A stretch of 64,000 nucleotides of DNA from the NCBI GenBank assembly GCA_019635015.1, contig JAHCAG010000011.1, forward strand, positions 1 through 64,000, given 5' to 3'. The stretch comes from Burkholderiales bacterium. Its GTDB lineage: Bacteria; Pseudomonadota; Gammaproteobacteria; Burkholderiales; SG8-41. Below, piece after piece: positions 1 through 9,495 of this stretch. Under the pieces are notes generated by a model. The model was given only the letters and a program-made list of their open reading frames with translations, did not search any database and was not told the origin of the DNA. The translations under genes were made by a program, and so were the position numbers. The first letter of the stretch is position 1, and each line of letters begins with the position of its first letter.

Positions 1-3000
1 GATCAACAACTCCGGCACGCTCAACGCCAGCAGTGCGGTGGTCGAAGGCGGCCGCATCCTGCTCAAGGCCACGAAGAATATCGAAACCACTGCCGGCAGC
101 GCGATCAGCGCCAGCGGCAGCACGGGCGGCACGGTCACCCTGCAGTCGGGCGATACCACCCTGGTCGAAGGCCGGGTCGATGCAGTCGGCAGTACGGGGA
201 CAGGCGGCACGGTGCAGGTTCTGGGTGACCGGGTAGGGTTGACCGGTAGTGCACAAATCGACGCTTCAGGCGAAACCGGTGGCGGTACGGTGCTGGTGGG
301 GGGCGACTATCAGGGCGTGAATCCGGAGATCCGGAATGCCCGGCGCACTCATGTCGGTTCCGGCGCCGTGATCAAGGCTGACGCAATCGGCAACGGTGAT
401 GGTGGGAAGGTCGTCGTCTGGGCGGATGGAGACACCCGTTATTCGGGATCAATCAGTGCCCGCGGCGCCGGCAGCGGCGAGGGCGGCCTGGTGGAGGTAT
501 CCGGCAAACATCTGCTGGATTTCCACGGGCGCATCGACGTCAGCGCAGAGAGTGGTCCTGGCGGCCGCGTGCTGCTCGATCCCCAGGACATCCTGCTCAA
601 CACCTCGACCCAGCCGACGCCGCCCGTCAACCCCGACGGTGTGCCCGATGTGGCTTTCGGCGATGCGCCGGACCCCGGCACCTATACCATCCAGATCGCC
701 GATATCACCGGATTCTCGGAACTGTATCTGCAGGCCACCCGCAACATCACCGTGGCCAACGCGGTGACCATGGGTGCCGGCAACAGCATCCGGCTCGAAG
801 CGAACAATGACATCACCGTCAATGCCGGGGCGACGATGACGGTGTCAGGCGCGGGCTCGATCACGCTGGTGGCGGATGCCGACAATTCGGGCGTCGGCTC
901 GGTGGCGCTGGCTGCCGGCCTGGTGGCGCGCCAGGGCGGCATATCGATCAGCGGTGCCGGAGTGACCGGCACGGCCGCAGGCACCATCACCGCCACCGGT
1001 GCCGGCAACCTCGACGCAGGCAACGTGACCATCAACGCCAGCGGCACTGTCAACCTGCTCGGCGCCATCACGGCAACGGGCGGCACGGCGACCGGCGGCA
1101 ATCCCGGGCGCAACGGCGGCAACATCACCATCAATGCTGCTGGAGTGAGCGCCGCAGCGATCACTGCCAACGGCTCGGCAGGCAACGGCGCGGCACTGGA
1201 CCAGCAGGGTGGTGCCGGCGGCACGATCACGATCAACTCGACCGGCGGCATCGCCACCGGGGCTCTTGGCGCCTCGGGCGGCAACGCGAGCAGCAACAAT
1301 GCCGCTGCCGGTGCCGCGGGCTCGATAACCATCAACAACAGCCTTGCCGGCGACGTGACGACCGGCGCCCTGACGGTGCGCACGGGCGCGGCGACGGGCG
1401 CCGGCACCGGCGGCGCCGCCGGCAGCATCTCGGTGCTCAATACCGCGGGTGCGATCAGCACGGCTGCGATCAATGCTGCAGGCAATGCCAAGGGAGCGGG
1501 CGGCGATGTCACGCTGAATGCCAGCGGTGACGTGCAGGTCACGGGCACGATTTCGACATCCGGCGGCGCAGGACTGGGTGTAACACCCGGTGCGAACGCG
1601 GGCAGCCTGAGCATCAGCGGCGTCAATCGCACGATCAGCGGTGCCATCACCGCGAGCGGCGGTGCCGGGCTCGGCGCGAACCAGGATGGCGGCGCTGCGG
1701 GCACGGTTAGCATCACCGGCAGCGGCACCCTGAACACTGCAGCCGTTACCGCGAGCACCGGCAATGCCACCGGCGCGGGGACCGGCGGCGCTGCCGGCAG
1801 CATCACGCTTTCCGGCAGCACGGTCACCGCGGGCGCACTGACCACCAGCGGCGGCTCCAACGGCGCTGCGGGGTCGATCAACGTGACCGCAGCCAGCGGA
1901 CTGCTGAACCTGACGGGCAATCTGGCGGCCAGTGGCGGCGCCGCGGTTTCCGGGACCGCCGGCAACGACGGCGGCGCTGTCGTGCTGAGCGGAGTCAACG
2001 TGACGACACTGGCACTGACCGCCAGCGGCTCCAATGGCACGGGCGCGAACCAGCGCGGCGGCGCCGGTGGATCGATTACCGTCAACTCGACCGGCGGCGT
2101 GACGACGGGTGCCGTCACCGCCTCCGGCGGCAATGCCACTGCGACCGACGGTGACGGCGGCGCTGCGGGTACGGTGGCAATCAGCAACAGCATTGCCGGC
2201 AATGTCACGACCACCACACTGACTGCACGCAACGGCGCGGCAACCGGGGCAGGTGCCGGCGGTACCGCCGGCAGCATCACGGTGACCAACACTGCCGGCG
2301 ACATCAGCACGACTGCGCTGAGCACCGCAGGCAACAACAAGGGTGCCGGCGGCAACATCACGCTGGATGCCGGCGGCAATGTTCAGGTTACGGGCACGAT
2401 TTCGGTTTCCGGCGGCGGCGCTGCCGGCACAACCGCCGGCGCGAGTGCCGGCAACCTGATCATCAACGCGGTGGACAGCACGGTCACCGGCGCGATCACC
2501 GCCAGCGGTGGTGCGGGACTGGGCACGAACCAGACCGGCGGCGCTGCCGGCACGGTGAACCTCGCCGCCAGCGGAACGCTGAGCACGGCGGGCATTACTG
2601 CGAGCAGTGGCAATGCGACTGGCAGCGGCAGCGGTGGTGCAGCCGGCAGCATCACGCTGGCTGCCGGATCAATCGCGGCTACCGGAGCACTGACCACGAC
2701 CGGTGGCCTGAACGGCGCCGCCGGCAACATCACGGCAACTGCGAGCGGTGGCGCACTTAACGTGAACGGCGCGGTGACGGCAAACGGGGGCACCGCAGGC
2801 AGTGGCACGGGCGGCAACAACGGCGGCACGGTGACACTGTCCGGTGCCGGTGTAACGACACTCGGCATCACCGCCAACGGTTCCGCCGGTGTCGGCGCCG
2901 GCCTCAATCAGGTCGGCGGTTCAGGCGGCACGATTGCCATCACTTCGACGGCCGGCATCAGCACAGCGGCACTGGCTGCTTCGGGCGGCGCTGCCTCCAC

Positions 3001-6000
3001 GACCGATGCCGATGGCGGCAACGGCGGCACGATCACTCTCGACAACAGCATTGCCGGCAATGTCACGACCACCACAGTGACGGCACGCAACGGCGCAGCA
3101 ACCGGGGCGGGGGTGGGTGGCGCAGCCGGCAGCATTGCGGTGACCAACACTGCCGGCGACATCAGCACGACTGCGCTGAGTACTGCAGGCAACAACAAGG
3201 GTGCCGGCGGCAACATCACGCTGGATGCCGGCGGCAATGTGCAGGTCACGGGCACGATTTCGACTTCGGGTGGTGGCGCGCTGGGCACGATGGCCGGCAC
3301 CAGCGCCGGCAACCTGACGATCACCGGCATCAACCGCGCGGTGACCGGGGCGATTACCGCCAGCGGTGGTGCGGGACTGGGCGCGAATCAGGCCGGCGGT
3401 GCTGCCGGCGTGGTCAGCATCACCGGCAGTGGCACCTTGTCCACGACGGGAATCATCGCAAGCACGGGCAATGCGACGGGAAGCGGCGCCGGCGGTGCGG
3501 CCGGGAGCATTTCCCTGAGCGGCAGCGCGATCACCGCCACCGGCGCGCTGACAACGACCGGAGGTGCCAATGGCGCCGGCGGCAATATAACGGCGACGGC
3601 AAGCACCGGCACGCTGAACGTGAATGCCGCGATCACGGCCAGCGGCGGTGCCGCGGTGGCCGGCAACGGCGGCAATGCGGGGGGGCAGATACAGCTGGCC
3701 GGCTTCGATGGCGTGACGGCCCTGGCGCTGACCGCCATCGGCACGGCGGGCAGCGGTGCAGGCCAGTCCGGTGGCGCCGGCGGCGGTGTTGCCGTCAGTT
3801 CCACGGCCGGCAATCTGCTGGTGGGAGCGATCAACGTTTCCGGCGGTGCGGCAGGTGGCGGCGATGCCGGCGGCGGCAATGGCGGCACGGTGCTGCTTGA
3901 TGCCGGTGGCGCGTTGCCGCTGATCACGATGTCGGGGATCGCTGCCGCGGGCGGCAATCCGGCGGGCGCCGGCATCGCGGGCAACGGCGGCGATATAACC
4001 GTGAGCGACAATGCGCTGCTGGCTGCGAACACGGTGATCAACGCCAACGGCGGCACCGGCGGTGCGGGCGGCGAGGTGATTTTTGCAGGCAGCGTGAATT
4101 CCTCGGGCGCCGCGCGCACCCTGACCGTCAACACGACCGGCACCACGACTTTTGGCGGCGCTGTGGGTGACGTGTTTGCCCTGGGAACGCTGACCACCAA
4201 TGCCGGTGGCAGTACGGTGCTGGGCGGCAATGTGAATACGGCCAATGCCGCGGTCAGTTTCGGTGACGCAGTCGGGTTGACCGCCGATGTGGTCATCACC
4301 ACTGGCAGCGGCGCAGTGGTTTTCGCCGGCACCGTGGACGGCGGCCATGCGCTGACAGTCAATTCCTCCGGCGCAAAAACCTTTGGTGGCGCGGTGGGCT
4401 CGACCGACGCGCTGTCCGGTCTCGCAGTCAGTGCGGGCGGCACGACGGCCATCAACGGCGGCGGCATCACGACCACCGGTGGACAGTCCTTCGGCAATGC
4501 CGTGACGCTGGGCGGGTCGCCGGCTGTCGTCCTGGCTGCCGGCGGGGATGTGTCTTTCGCCGGCACCGTCAACGGCGCGCGGGCGCTGACCGTCAACACC
4601 CCGGGCAACACGGTATTCGGCGCCGCGGTGGGCAATACCACGGCCCTGACCGGGCTTGCGACGGATGCCGGGGGTGTCACCAGCGTCGCCGGCAACGTCG
4701 CGACGGCCAATGCGCCGATCAGCTTCGGCGACAATGTCGTGTTGACGGGAAACAGCACGGTCAGTGCCGGTTCCGGCGCGGTGACCTTTGCCGGCACCGT
4801 GGATTCCTCCGGCGCGGCGCGGGCGCTGACCGTCAATTCGACCGGTGTCACCACGTTTGGCGGCGCGGTTGGCAGCGGCATGGCGCTGGCGGGCGTGACG
4901 ACCAATGCCGGCGGCAGCACCATCATCGGCGGCGGCGCAGTGACCACCACCGGCAACCAGAACTGGGGCGATGCAGTGACGCTGGCTGCGGACACCGTGC
5001 TTACCGGCGCAACTCCGGCCTTTGCATCAACGGTGAATGGCGACGGATTCAGCCTGCGGCTTGACTACAGCGGCCTGACCAGCATCAACGGCGCAAACTT
5101 CACCGGTATCCGCGATCTTGAAACCGGCAATGGCGGCACCACCCGCATTGCCGGCACCCTGGGCACATCAGGTGCGCAGACCTACAATGATGCGGTGGAA
5201 CTGACGGCGGCCACCACGCTGAATGCCAGCGACGTCGTTTTTGCCGGAACCGTGAATTCTTCCGGCGCTGCGCGCGCACTGACTGTCAATGCATCGGGCA
5301 TCACCCGGTTTGACGGTGCTGTGGGTGGTGGCACGGCGCTGGCCGCGCTGACCACCGATGCCGGCGGCAGCACGATCCTCGGCGGCAATGTCACCACGGC
5401 CAATGCTGCCGTCAGTTTCGGCGATGACGTGATCCTCGCCGGCAACAGCACGATCAGTGCCGGCAGCGGCGCGGTGACCTTCAGCGGCGGCGTGGACGGC
5501 GCGCATGCGCTGACCGTCAACAGCAGCGGCATCACCACCTTCAACGGCGCCGTCGGCAGCGCCACCGCCCTGGCTTCACTGACCACCAACGCCGGCGGCA
5601 GCACGCGTATCGGCGCCGGTGTCTCCACCACCGGCAACCAGGTTTATGGGGATGCCGTGGTGCTGACCGGCAACAGCGTGCTGCACGGCGCGACGCCGGT
5701 TTTTGCATCGACGGTCAATGGCGGCGGTTTCGACCTCGGCCTCGATTTCAGCGGCACCACCGTGATCAACGGCGCCGCTTTCAGCAACCTCGGCAGCCTC
5801 TCCACCGGCAATGGCGGCATCACGCAACTGGCGGGCACCATCGTGACCGCCGGCTCGCAGACCTATGGCGATGCGGTGACGACTGCCGCTGCGGTCACGC
5901 TCAATGCCGGCGGCGCCATCAGTGCCTCCGCGCCGGTGACTGCCACGGCCGGCCCGCTGACGCTGGTTTCGGGCGCAGGCATCGATCTGTCCGCGACCGG

Positions 6001-7087
6001 CAGCGACTTCGGCACCGTGCACGCCACCGCGGCCGGAAACATCACGCTGGCCGACATCAACAACATCATCATCAGTTCTGTTGCGGCGGGCGGATCGGTG
6101 CGGATTGCCGCCAGCGGCAACCTCACGCTGAACGGCGCAGTCAGCGCAGCTGCTGCGGGAGATGCCGCGGTGCTTGCCGCCGGCGGCAACTTCATCAATG
6201 CGGCGGGAGCGGCCGCCGTCAGCACGCCGTCCGGCCGCTGGCTGGTGTATGCCGCCGACCCGGACATGGCGGTTTTTGGCGGCCTTGCCAGCGGCAACGC
6301 GGCGCTCTGGTCGCAGACTTTTGCCGGCAATCCGCCGGCGACGATTGCTGTTGGCGGCAACCGCTACCTGTTTGCGGCCGGACGGGTGCTGACCGTGTCG
6401 GCAGGTGACGCAGCCAAGGTTTACGGCGACGATCTGACCGGGTTGCTGACCGCTTTTTCAGTGACCGGCTTCAATGCGAACACCTATGGCGGCGCTGTCA
6501 CCGCCGACCTGCAGGCGGATGCGATCAGCGGTTTGCCGGCGCTGACTTCGGCGGGCGCCGCTGCCACTGCCGGTGTTGCAGGGTCACCCTACATGATCAA
6601 CGCGGCGGCCGGTACGCTGGTGAGCCCGCACGGTTACAGCTTCGCGTTTTCGCTGCTGCCCGGCCAGTTGACGGTAAGCCCGGCAGCGCTGACCGTGCTT
6701 GCAAACGATGTGACCCGTAATTACGGCATCGCCAATCCGCCGTTCATTGCCAGTTATCTCGGCCTGCGTGCCGGAGATATGCCATTTGCGCTGGGTGGCG
6801 CCGTGTTTGTCACCGATGCCACGGAGAATTCCTTGCCGGGGCGATACATGATCGGCGTCAGCGGGCTGGCTTCGCCGAATTACGTGATCACCTATCTTCC
6901 GGGCTCGCTCACGGTCATTAACCGTGGCGTGGGAATCGAATCGCAGGGCAATGTGCTGGGTCTGCTTGCTGCACCCGGCGATGTCGTGTTGCCGTCCCCT
7001 TCGCAGGGAAGCCGCCTGCCGCCCGTGACCTGCGCCGGCTCCGGCCCGATGGCCGGATTGCGCTGCGGCAGCGCGAACCGCAACTGA
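1..7087 (+). CDS. TPS exoprotein (filamentous haemagglutinin-like TpsA), 5' end outside window
   Basis: The frame is open from base 2, so the start and the TPS secretion domain lie upstream; over 2350 residues are visible. The first ~200 residues carry a block shared with the second TpsA at 46636 (GGDYQGVNPEIRNA, GGKVVVWADGDTRYSG, LLDPQDILLN). Four Gly/Ala/Thr/Ser-rich units of about 285 residues follow, then shorter repeats of the type SFGD-V-LTG-STVSAGSGAVTFAGTVD. Near the C-terminus are two MBG-like modules (KVYGDDLTG, RNYGIANPPF). The protein ends in a short tail with two Cys. Such proteins are exported as right-handed beta-helices by a TpsB pore; the TpsB at 54379 is a possible partner. 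Ligand and role are unknown. It could be an adhesin, a biofilm matrix protein or a very large surface protein. Confidence 0.85.
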   Translation, partial: INNSGTLNASSAVVEGGRILLKATKNIETTAGSAISASGSTGGTVTLQSGDTTLVEGRVDAVGSTGTGGTVQVLGDRVGLTGSAQIDASGETGGGTVLVGGDYQGVNPEIRNARRTHVGSGAVIKADAIGNGDGGKVVVWADGDTRYSGSISARGAGSGEGGLVEVSGKHLLDFHGRIDVSAESGPGGRVLLDPQDILLNTSTQPTPPVNPDGVPDVAFGDAPDPGTYTIQIADITGFSELYLQATRNITVANAVTMGAGNSIRLEANNDITVNAGATMTVSGAGSITLVADADNSGVGSVALAAGLVARQGGISISGAGVTGTAAGTITATGAGNLDAGNVTINASGTVNLLGAITATGGTATGGNPGRNGGNITINAAGVSAAAITANGSAGNGAALDQQGGAGGTITINSTGGIATGALGASGGNASSNNAAAGAAGSITINNSLAGDVTTGALTVRTGAATGAGTGGAAGSISVLNTAGAISTAAINAAGNAKGAGGDVTLNASGDVQVTGTISTSGGAGLGVTPGANAGSLSISGVNRTISGAITASGGAGLGANQDGGAAGTVSITGSGTLNTAAVTASTGNATGAGTGGAAGSITLSGSTVTAGALTTSGGSNGAAGSINVTAASGLLNLTGNLAASGGAAVSGTAGNDGGAVVLSGVNVTTLALTASGSNGTGANQRGGAGGSITVNSTGGVTTGAVTASGGNATATDGDGGAAGTVAISNSIAGNVTTTTLTARNGAATGAGAGGTAGSITVTNTAGDISTTALSTAGNNKGAGGNITLDAGGNVQVTGTISVSGGGAAGTTAGASAGNLIINAVDSTVTGAITASGGAGLGTNQTGGAAGTVNLAASGTLSTAGITASSGNATGSGSGGAAGSITLAAGSIAATGALTTTGGLNGAAGNITATASGGALNVNGAVTANGGTAGSGTGGNNGGTVTLSGAGVTTLGITANGSAGVGAGLNQVGGSGGTIAITSTAGISTAALAASGGAASTTDADGGNGGTITLDNSIAGNVTTTTVTARNGAATGAGVGGAAGSIAVTNTAGDISTTALSTAGNNKGAGGNITLDAGGNVQVTGTISTSGGGALGTMAGTSAGNLTITGINRAVTGAITASGGAGLGANQAGGAAGVVSITGSGTLSTTGIIASTGNATGSGAGGAAGSISLSGSAITATGALTTTGGANGAGGNITATASTGTLNVNAAITASGGAAVAGNGGNAGGQIQLAGFDGVTALALTAIGTAGSGAGQSGGAGGGVAVSSTAGNLLVGAINVSGGAAGGGDAGGGNGGTVLLDAGGALPLITMSGIAAAGGNPAGAGIAGNGGDITVSDNALLAANTVINANGGTGGAGGEVIFAGSVNSSGAARTLTVNTTGTTTFGGAVGDVFALGTLTTNAGGSTVLGGNVNTANAAVSFGDAVGLTADVVITTGSGAVVFAGTVDGGHALTVNSSGAKTFGGAVGSTDALSGLAVSAGGTTAINGGGITTTGGQSFGNAVTLGGSPAVVLAAGGDVSFAGTVNGARALTVNTPGNTVFGAAVGNTTALTGLATDAGGVTSVAGNVATANAPISFGDNVVLTGNSTVSAGSGAVTFAGTVDSSGAARALTVNSTGVTTFGGAVGSGMALAGVTTNAGGSTIIGGGAVTTTGNQNWGDAVTLAADTVLTGATPAFASTVNGDGFSLRLDYSGLTSINGANFTGIRDLETGNGGTTRIAGTLGTSGAQTYNDAVELTAATTLNASDVVFAGTVNSSGAARALTVNASGITRFDGAVGGGTALAALTTDAGGSTILGGNVTTANAAVSFGDDVILAGNSTISAGSGAVTFSGGVDGAHALTVNSSGITTFNGAVGSATALASLTTNAGGSTRIGAGVSTTGNQVYGDAVVLTGNSVLHGATPVFASTVNGGGFDLGLDFSGTTVINGAAFSNLGSLSTGNGGITQLAGTIVTAGSQTYGDAVTTAAAVTLNAGGAISASAPVTATAGPLTLVSGAGIDLSATGSDFGTVHATAAGNITLADINNIIISSVAAGGSVRIAASGNLTLNGAVSAAAAGDAAVLAAGGNFINAAGAAAVSTPSGRWLVYAADPDMAVFGGLASGNAALWSQTFAGNPPATIAVGGNRYLFAAGRVLTVSAGDAAKVYGDDLTGLLTAFSVTGFNANTYGGAVTADLQADAISGLPALTSAGAAATAGVAGSPYMINAAAGTLVSPHGYSFAFSLLPGQLTVSPAALTVLANDVTRNYGIANPPFIASYLGLRAGDMPFALGGAVFVTDATENSLPGRYMIGVSGLASPNYVITYLPGSLTVINRGVGIESQGNVLGLLAAPGDVVLPSPSQGSRLPPVTCAGSGPMAGLRCGSANRN
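1045..3905 (+). repeat. tandem ~855-bp coding repeats in the TPS exoprotein
   Basis: Four successive units begin near 1048, 1903, 2752 and 3610; the fourth is partial. Each runs from a (L)N(V)-GAITA-GG pattern to a KGAGG(D/N)(I/V)TL-A-G-VQVTGTIS pattern. The same DNA around GCAACAACAAGGGTGCC occurs at 2331 and 3189, 858 bp apart, with a diverged copy near 1482. Near-identity of the middle units suggests recent duplication or gene conversion. Confidence 0.75.
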
Positions 7088-7096
7088 GTTTTCCGG

Positions 7097-7113
7097 AAAC
7101 CCGCTCCGGGTTT
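7097..7113 (+). terminator. hairpin after TPS exoprotein gene
   Basis: AAACCCG-CTC-CGGGTTT forms a perfect 7-bp stem 10 bases after the stop codon. The T run after it is short, so it is a weak intrinsic terminator or an mRNA-protecting hairpin. A second small hairpin (GCAGGC-AAAA-GCCTGC, 7148-7163) precedes the oxidase operon. Confidence 0.4.
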
Positions 7114-7188
7114 GGGTGTCCGTCCGCCTTGCTGTAGCATGACCCCGGCAGGCAAAAGCCTGCAACGGCCTGCACGGAAGGATTATCG

Positions 7189-8508
7189 ATGGACGCCGCC
7201 GACGCACTGATTCTGGCCCGCACCCAGTTCGGGCTGAACATCGCCTTTCACATCCTGTTTCCCAGTCTGACCATCGCGCTGGCCTGGTTTCTGGTGTATT
7301 TCCGCGTGCGTTACGAGCGTACCCGCGATCCCGCGTGGCTGGCGACCTACCGGCTGTGGATCAAGGTGTTCGCGCTGAGTTTCGCGATGGGTGTGGTGTC
7401 CGGCATCGTCATGAGTTTTCAGTTCGGCACCAACTGGCCGGGTTTCATGAACACGGTCGGCAATATCGCCGGTCCGCTGCTGGCCTACGAAGTGCTGACG
7501 GCGTTTTTCCTCGAGGCCACCTTCCTCGGCATCATGCTTTTCGGCATGAACCGCGTGCCGTCCTGGCTGCATATCCTGTCGACGGTGATCGTCGCCATCG
7601 GCACTTCGCTGTCGGCGTTCTGGATCCTCGCGCTCAATTCCTGGATGCATACCCCCGTCGGCCACGTAATGGCAGACGGACAGATCATCGCCGGCGACTG
7701 GTTGCAGGTGATTTTCAACCCCTCGTTCCCGTACCGCTTCACGCACATGATGCTGGCTTCCGGGCTGACTGCGTCTTTCGTGATTGCCGGATTGTCGGCA
7801 TGGCGGCTGCTGAAGGTGCCCGATGACGCATCGGCACTGAAGACGCTGCGTGCCGGGGTGCTGGTGGCGGCGGTGCTGGCGCCGCTGCAGATTTTTGTCG
7901 GGGACCTGCATGGCCTCAACACGCTGGAGCACCAGCCGGCGAAGATCGCGGCGATCGAGGGTATCTGGAAAACGGAGAAGGGCGCGCCGCTGGTGCTGTT
8001 CGCGGTGCCCAACGAACAGGAGCGGCGCAACGATTACGCAATCGAAATCCCCAAGGGCGCTGCGCTGGTCCTGAAGCACGATCCTGACGCCGAGTTGCTT
8101 GGGCTAGACGAATTCGAGCCGGACCGGCCGCCGGTGGCACCGCTGTTCTATGGTTTCCGCCTGATGGTGGGCATCGGCGTCGGCATGCTGCTGCTGGCCT
8201 GGTTCGGCGCATGGCGGCTGCGCCGCGGCGGACCGCTGCCGCGCGCTCTGCTGTGGACCTTTGCCGCGTTCACTTTCTCTGGCTGGATTGCCACGCTCGC
8301 CGGTTGGCTCGTCACCGAGATCGGGCGCCAGCCCTGGCTGGTCACCGGCATCCTGCGTACGGCGGATGCGGTGGGTCATGTCTCGGGTGCCGAACTCGGC
8401 GCCAGCCTGACCGGTTACGTGCTGACCTACAGCCTGATGTTGCTGGCCTATTTCGTGGTGCTCACACACATGGCGGGCAAGGGCGCGGTCACGGAGGCGG
8501 CATCATGA
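7189..8508 (+). CDS. cydA: cytochrome bd ubiquinol oxidase subunit I (CioA type)
   Basis: This is the quinol-oxidising, haem-bearing subunit of a terminal oxidase that reduces O2 to water in the inner membrane. The 439-residue protein is multi-spanning. Visible family residues are His21 (FHILFPS), the pair Glu101/Glu109 (YEVLTAFFLEA), His186 (PYRFTHMM), Met326 and the GRQPW motif at 379-383. The loop between about residues 245 and 315 is short compared with E. coli CydA, the form often called CIO or short Q-loop. An AAGGA sequence precedes the ATG. The stop overlaps the start of subunit II (ATGA), indicating translational coupling. No cydX-like ORF or cydCD was seen nearby. Confidence 0.95.
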   Translation: MDAADALILARTQFGLNIAFHILFPSLTIALAWFLVYFRVRYERTRDPAWLATYRLWIKVFALSFAMGVVSGIVMSFQFGTNWPGFMNTVGNIAGPLLAYEVLTAFFLEATFLGIMLFGMNRVPSWLHILSTVIVAIGTSLSAFWILALNSWMHTPVGHVMADGQIIAGDWLQVIFNPSFPYRFTHMMLASGLTASFVIAGLSAWRLLKVPDDASALKTLRAGVLVAAVLAPLQIFVGDLHGLNTLEHQPAKIAAIEGIWKTEKGAPLVLFAVPNEQERRNDYAIEIPKGAALVLKHDPDAELLGLDEFEPDRPPVAPLFYGFRLMVGIGVGMLLLAWFGAWRLRRGGPLPRALLWTFAAFTFSGWIATLAGWLVTEIGRQPWLVTGILRTADAVGHVSGAELGASLTGYVLTYSLMLLAYFVVLTHMAGKGAVTEAAS

Positions 8509-9482
8509 CCCTCGATCTTCCGGTGGTGTTCGCGGTGCTGATGGGGGTGTCCATCCTCGCTTATGTCGTGCTCGACGGTTACGACCTCGGCGTCGGCATG
8601 CTGATGCCGGCGGCAACGCCGCGCGAGCAGGATCTGATGGTGGCCTCGATCGGGCCGTTCTGGGATGCCAACGAAACCTGGCTGGTGCTGGGCATCGGCC
8701 TGCTGCTGGTGGCGTTTCCGAAAGCGCATGGCGTGGTGCTGGGCGAGCTCTACCTGCCGGTGACGGTGATGCTGATCGGCTTGATGTTCCGCGGCGTGGC
8801 TTTCGAATTCAGGATGAAAGCATTGGGCTGGCACGCGGAACTGTGGAACTGGCTGTTCTGGTTCGGCTCTTTCCTTGCCAGTCTCGCCCAGGGTTTCATG
8901 CTCGGCCGCTACATCACCGGCTTCGAGCCGGGTTTCGCTTACTGGCTGTTTGCGCTGCTGGTCGGCGGCAGCGTCTGCGGCGGTTATGTGCTGCTCGGCG
9001 CGACCTGGCTGGTGCTGCGCGCCGAGGGCGAACTGCAGCGCAAGGCGCGGGCCTGGGCGAAGTGGGGGCTGCTGTGGGTGGCGCTGGGTGTCGCGCTGGT
9101 GTCGATTGCTACACCGCTGGCCAGCGAAACGGTGCGTGACAAGTGGTTCGATTTTCCGCGTACGCTGGGGCTGATGCTGTTGCCGGCCGCAAGTCTGGCC
9201 TCCGGCATCTGGGTGTGGCGCAGCCTGCGCTCCGATGTCGCGGACTGGAAGCCCTTCGCCGGCGCGGTCGCCATTTACGTGCTCGCGTTTGCGGGGCTGG
9301 CCTACAGCATCTTTCCCTACGTCGTCGTCGACCGCATGACCATCTGGGACGCGGCTTCGCATGACAGCGCGCTGTGGTTCATGTTCTGGGGCGCGGTGAT
9401 CGTGCTGCCCTGCATTGCCGGCTACACCGTGTTTGCCTATCGAGTGTTTCGCGGCAAGGTCCGCGAGGCGCTGTACAGGTAA
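8505..9482 (+). CDS. cydB: cytochrome bd ubiquinol oxidase subunit II
   Basis: The 325-residue membrane protein begins with the family signature VFAVLMGVSILAYVVLDGYDLG and contains SIGPFWDANETWLV near residue 45, both typical of CydB. Subunit II structurally supports the haem-bearing subunit. The ATG overlaps the cydA stop by four bases, so this start is preferred over an upstream in-frame start at 8211 that lies wholly inside cydA. The stop codon is followed at once by an AT-rich stretch (9481-9506), then by a convergent gene. Confidence 0.93.
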   Translation: MTLDLPVVFAVLMGVSILAYVVLDGYDLGVGMLMPAATPREQDLMVASIGPFWDANETWLVLGIGLLLVAFPKAHGVVLGELYLPVTVMLIGLMFRGVAFEFRMKALGWHAELWNWLFWFGSFLASLAQGFMLGRYITGFEPGFAYWLFALLVGGSVCGGYVLLGATWLVLRAEGELQRKARAWAKWGLLWVALGVALVSIATPLASETVRDKWFDFPRTLGLMLLPAASLASGIWVWRSLRSDVADWKPFAGAVAIYVLAFAGLAYSIFPYVVVDRMTIWDAASHDSALWFMFWGAVIVLPCIAGYTVFAYRVFRGKVREALYR

Positions 9483-9495
9483 TTGATTTTATTTG

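Noticed and set aside
682..2379. Long open frame of 565 codons on the minus strand, and other long antisense frames at 2383-4995
   Set aside because: They run opposite to the Gly/Ala/Thr-rich exoprotein and are made of Pro/Ala/Val runs, as expected when GC-rich repeats are read backwards. No start signals or family motifs.
8211..9482. A longer cydB starting at 8211
   Set aside because: It would overlap cydA by about 300 bases, and the family N-terminus begins at 8505 with an ATGA overlap.
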